A stretch of DNA of 7,310 nucleotides, taken from NCBI GenBank assembly GCA_015654825.1, contig JAATGE010000076.1, positions 1 to 7,310 of the forward strand, written 5' to 3'. Under the pieces are notes generated by a model. It worked only from the letters and a program-made list of their open reading frames with translations. It did not search any database and was not told the DNA's origin. This DNA comes from Rhodospirillales bacterium (lineage in GTDB: Bacteria > Pseudomonadota > Alphaproteobacteria > Acetobacterales > Acetobacteraceae). Position numbers and translations under genes: made by a program. This document shows, piece after piece, positions 6,529 to 7,310 of this stretch (its first letter is position 1; each line of letters starts with the position of its first letter).

Positions 6529-7221
6529 TCAGCTGCCGCTGGCAACAAGCTTCGGCTGTTCCCGATAATCCCCGGGAAACGCCGTCTTCAGCGCCGCCAC
6601 TTTCGGCATATCGTTGAACACGATGTAGGGGTAATCCGGGTGCGTCGCCAGGAAATCCTGGTGATAGGCCTCGGCGGCATAAAACCCCGGCAGCATATCG
6701 ACCCGCGTCGCGATCGGCCGCGCAAACACATGCGCCGCATCAAGCTGCGCGATATACGCCCGCGCCACGCGCGCCTGCTCCGCGTCGGAGACGAACACCT
6801 CGCTGCGGTATTGCGTGCCCTGGTCCGGGCCCTGGCGGTCGACCTCGGTAGGGTCGAGCGCCACGCTGAAGAAAATCTGCAGCACATGCCCGAAACTGAT
6901 CTGCTTCGGATCGTACGTCAGCTGCACTGATTCCGCATGCCCGGTGTCGCCCTGGCTCACAGACTCATAGTCCGCCGTTTTCTTGTCCCCGCCGGCATAG
7001 CCGGAGACAGCGCGCGTCACGCCTTTGACATGCTCGAACACGCCCTGCACGCCCCAGAAACAGCCGCCGGAAAGCACGACCGACTGCGGCGCGCCGCCGC
7101 TAGCCGCCAGGTCGGCCGTGGGCGCCGGCACCGGGCGCGGATTAGCCGCGCGCGCCGGAATAATCAGCAAAGCCGCGCCCGCCTCCAGCGCGGCCGCGCC
7201 GCCAAGCAACATGCCACGCAT
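6529..7221 (-). CDS. msrA: Peptide-methionine (S)-S-oxide reductase MsrA, probably exported
   Basis: MsrA reduces the S form of methionine sulfoxide, free or in proteins, back to methionine. The 230-aa product carries the catalytic motif GGCFWG with Cys54, then the family landmarks SGYAGG, YESVSQGDTGHAE, the ALDPTEVDRQGPDQGTQYRS block, AYHQDFL and the HPDYPYI region. The first ~26 residues are hydrophobic and end ARA-AN, like a Sec signal peptide, so the enzyme probably works in the periplasm; a Glu at 13 within the hydrophobic stretch is unusual. The ATG at 7221 is chosen because AGGGAG lies 7 bases upstream and the leader starts here; the frame extends to an ATG at 7272, but that stretch overlaps the msrB tail in another frame. 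Cys54 is the only Cys, so the resolving Cys near the C-terminus found in many MsrA proteins is absent. The start follows the msrB frame by 2 bases, indicating an operon. Confidence 0.95.
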   Translation of the reverse strand: MRGMLLGGAAALEAGAALLIIPARAANPRPVPAPTADLAASGGAPQSVVLSGGCFWGVQGVFEHVKGVTRAVSGYAGGDKKTADYESVSQGDTGHAESVQLTYDPKQISFGHVLQIFFSVALDPTEVDRQGPDQGTQYRSEVFVSDAEQARVARAYIAQLDAAHVFARPIATRVDMLPGFYAAEAYHQDFLATHPDYPYIVFNDMPKVAALKTAFPGDYREQPKLVASGS

Positions 7222-7223
7222 TA

Positions 7224-7310
7224 TCAAACTCCCTGTGCGGGTTGAAACGTCAGCGCCATGCCGTTCATGCAATAGCGCAAGCCCGTCGGCTACGGCCCGT
7301 CGTGGAAAAC
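7224..7310 (-). pseudogene. msrB: msrB 3' end (methionine-R-sulfoxide reductase), interrupted by in-frame TAG
   Basis: Reading the minus strand from the window edge gives VFHDGP, a TAG codon at 7292-7290, then PTGLRYCMNGMALTF and a TGA at 7226-7224. This is the end of MsrB, which usually reads HVFxDGPxPTGxRYCxNSxxL; the Cys in RYC is the catalytic one. The TAG sits exactly where the family has a variable residue, often Gln, Lys or Gly, so one base change from CAG or AAG would explain it. A protein ending at the TAG would lack the catalytic Cys. The homologous reading continues to a normal C-terminus 2 bases before msrA, so the loss looks recent, or it is a base-call error or a readthrough codon. 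Only 29 codons are in the window, so the rest of the gene cannot be judged. Confidence 0.75.
7229..7234 (-). promoter_or_regulatory. Ribosome binding site of msrA inside the msrB tail
   Basis: AGGGAG on the minus strand, 7 bases before the ATG at 7221, lies in the last codons of the msrB frame. With the TGATAATG junction it suggests that msrA was translationally coupled to msrB. Confidence 0.7.

Noticed and set aside
6420..6563. Small + strand ORF after TACAAT
   Set aside because: It has no ribosome binding site, a Pro/Ala/Arg-rich composition, and ends antisense to conserved msrA codons; the TACAAT lacks a matching -35 at proper spacing.
7222..7272. Longer start of MsrA at 7272
   Set aside because: This stretch is the msrB tail read in another frame; the ATG at 7221 has a strong ribosome binding site and begins the signal peptide.

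Overview
The window is GC-rich (about 60-65% by eye) and reads like a Gram-negative proteobacterial chromosome. A PrtD/PrtE-type type I secretion pair, an exported MsrA and the style of the intergenic A/T-hairpin and G/C-hairpin repeats point to Alphaproteobacteria. My impression is Acetobacteraceae or a relative. That taxonomic call rests on memory of such repeats and is not proven by the sequence.

Layout. (i) 1-2027, + strand: the C-terminal 674 residues of a large protein whose start lies outside the window. It is built from degenerate strand/helix repeats, followed by an Ig-like segment and a C-terminal tail of the kind seen in type I secreted proteins. (ii) 2028-2099: a short gap holding one copy of an A/T-rich hairpin element. 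(iii) 2100-3779, +: the PrtD-family secretion ABC permease/ATPase. (iv) 3780-4067: an unusually long gap for this gene pair, filled by an inverted pair of 9-bp-period CACCAAG arrays. (v) 4068-5336, +: the HlyD/PrtE-family membrane fusion protein. (vi) 5337-5676: a 340-bp gap between convergent genes, containing a GNRA hairpin, an 85-bp A/T palindrome made of two head-to-head copies of the 2048-2089 element, and a G/C hairpin. (vii) 5677-6273, -: a small secreted PEP-CTERM protein. (viii) 6274-6528: a 255-bp gap with no convincing gene. (ix) 6529-7221, -: msrA with a probable signal peptide. (x) 7224-7310, -: the tail of msrB, immediately upstream of msrA and interrupted by an in-frame TAG just before its catalytic Cys codon.

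How the genes work together. The first three genes look like a substrate/ABC/MFP type I secretion cassette that would export the repeat protein to the cell surface or medium; no TolC-like outer-membrane channel is present here. The PEP-CTERM protein is probably an independent surface or exopolysaccharide-associated protein sorted by an exosortase encoded elsewhere. The msrB-msrA pair is a methionine sulfoxide repair operon, probably for exported proteins.

No wholly new system is evident. The items most worth a second look are the amber codon in msrB, the three-copy A/T hairpin element, the CACCAAG inverted array splitting the secretion operon, and the non-RTX repeat architecture of the exported protein.
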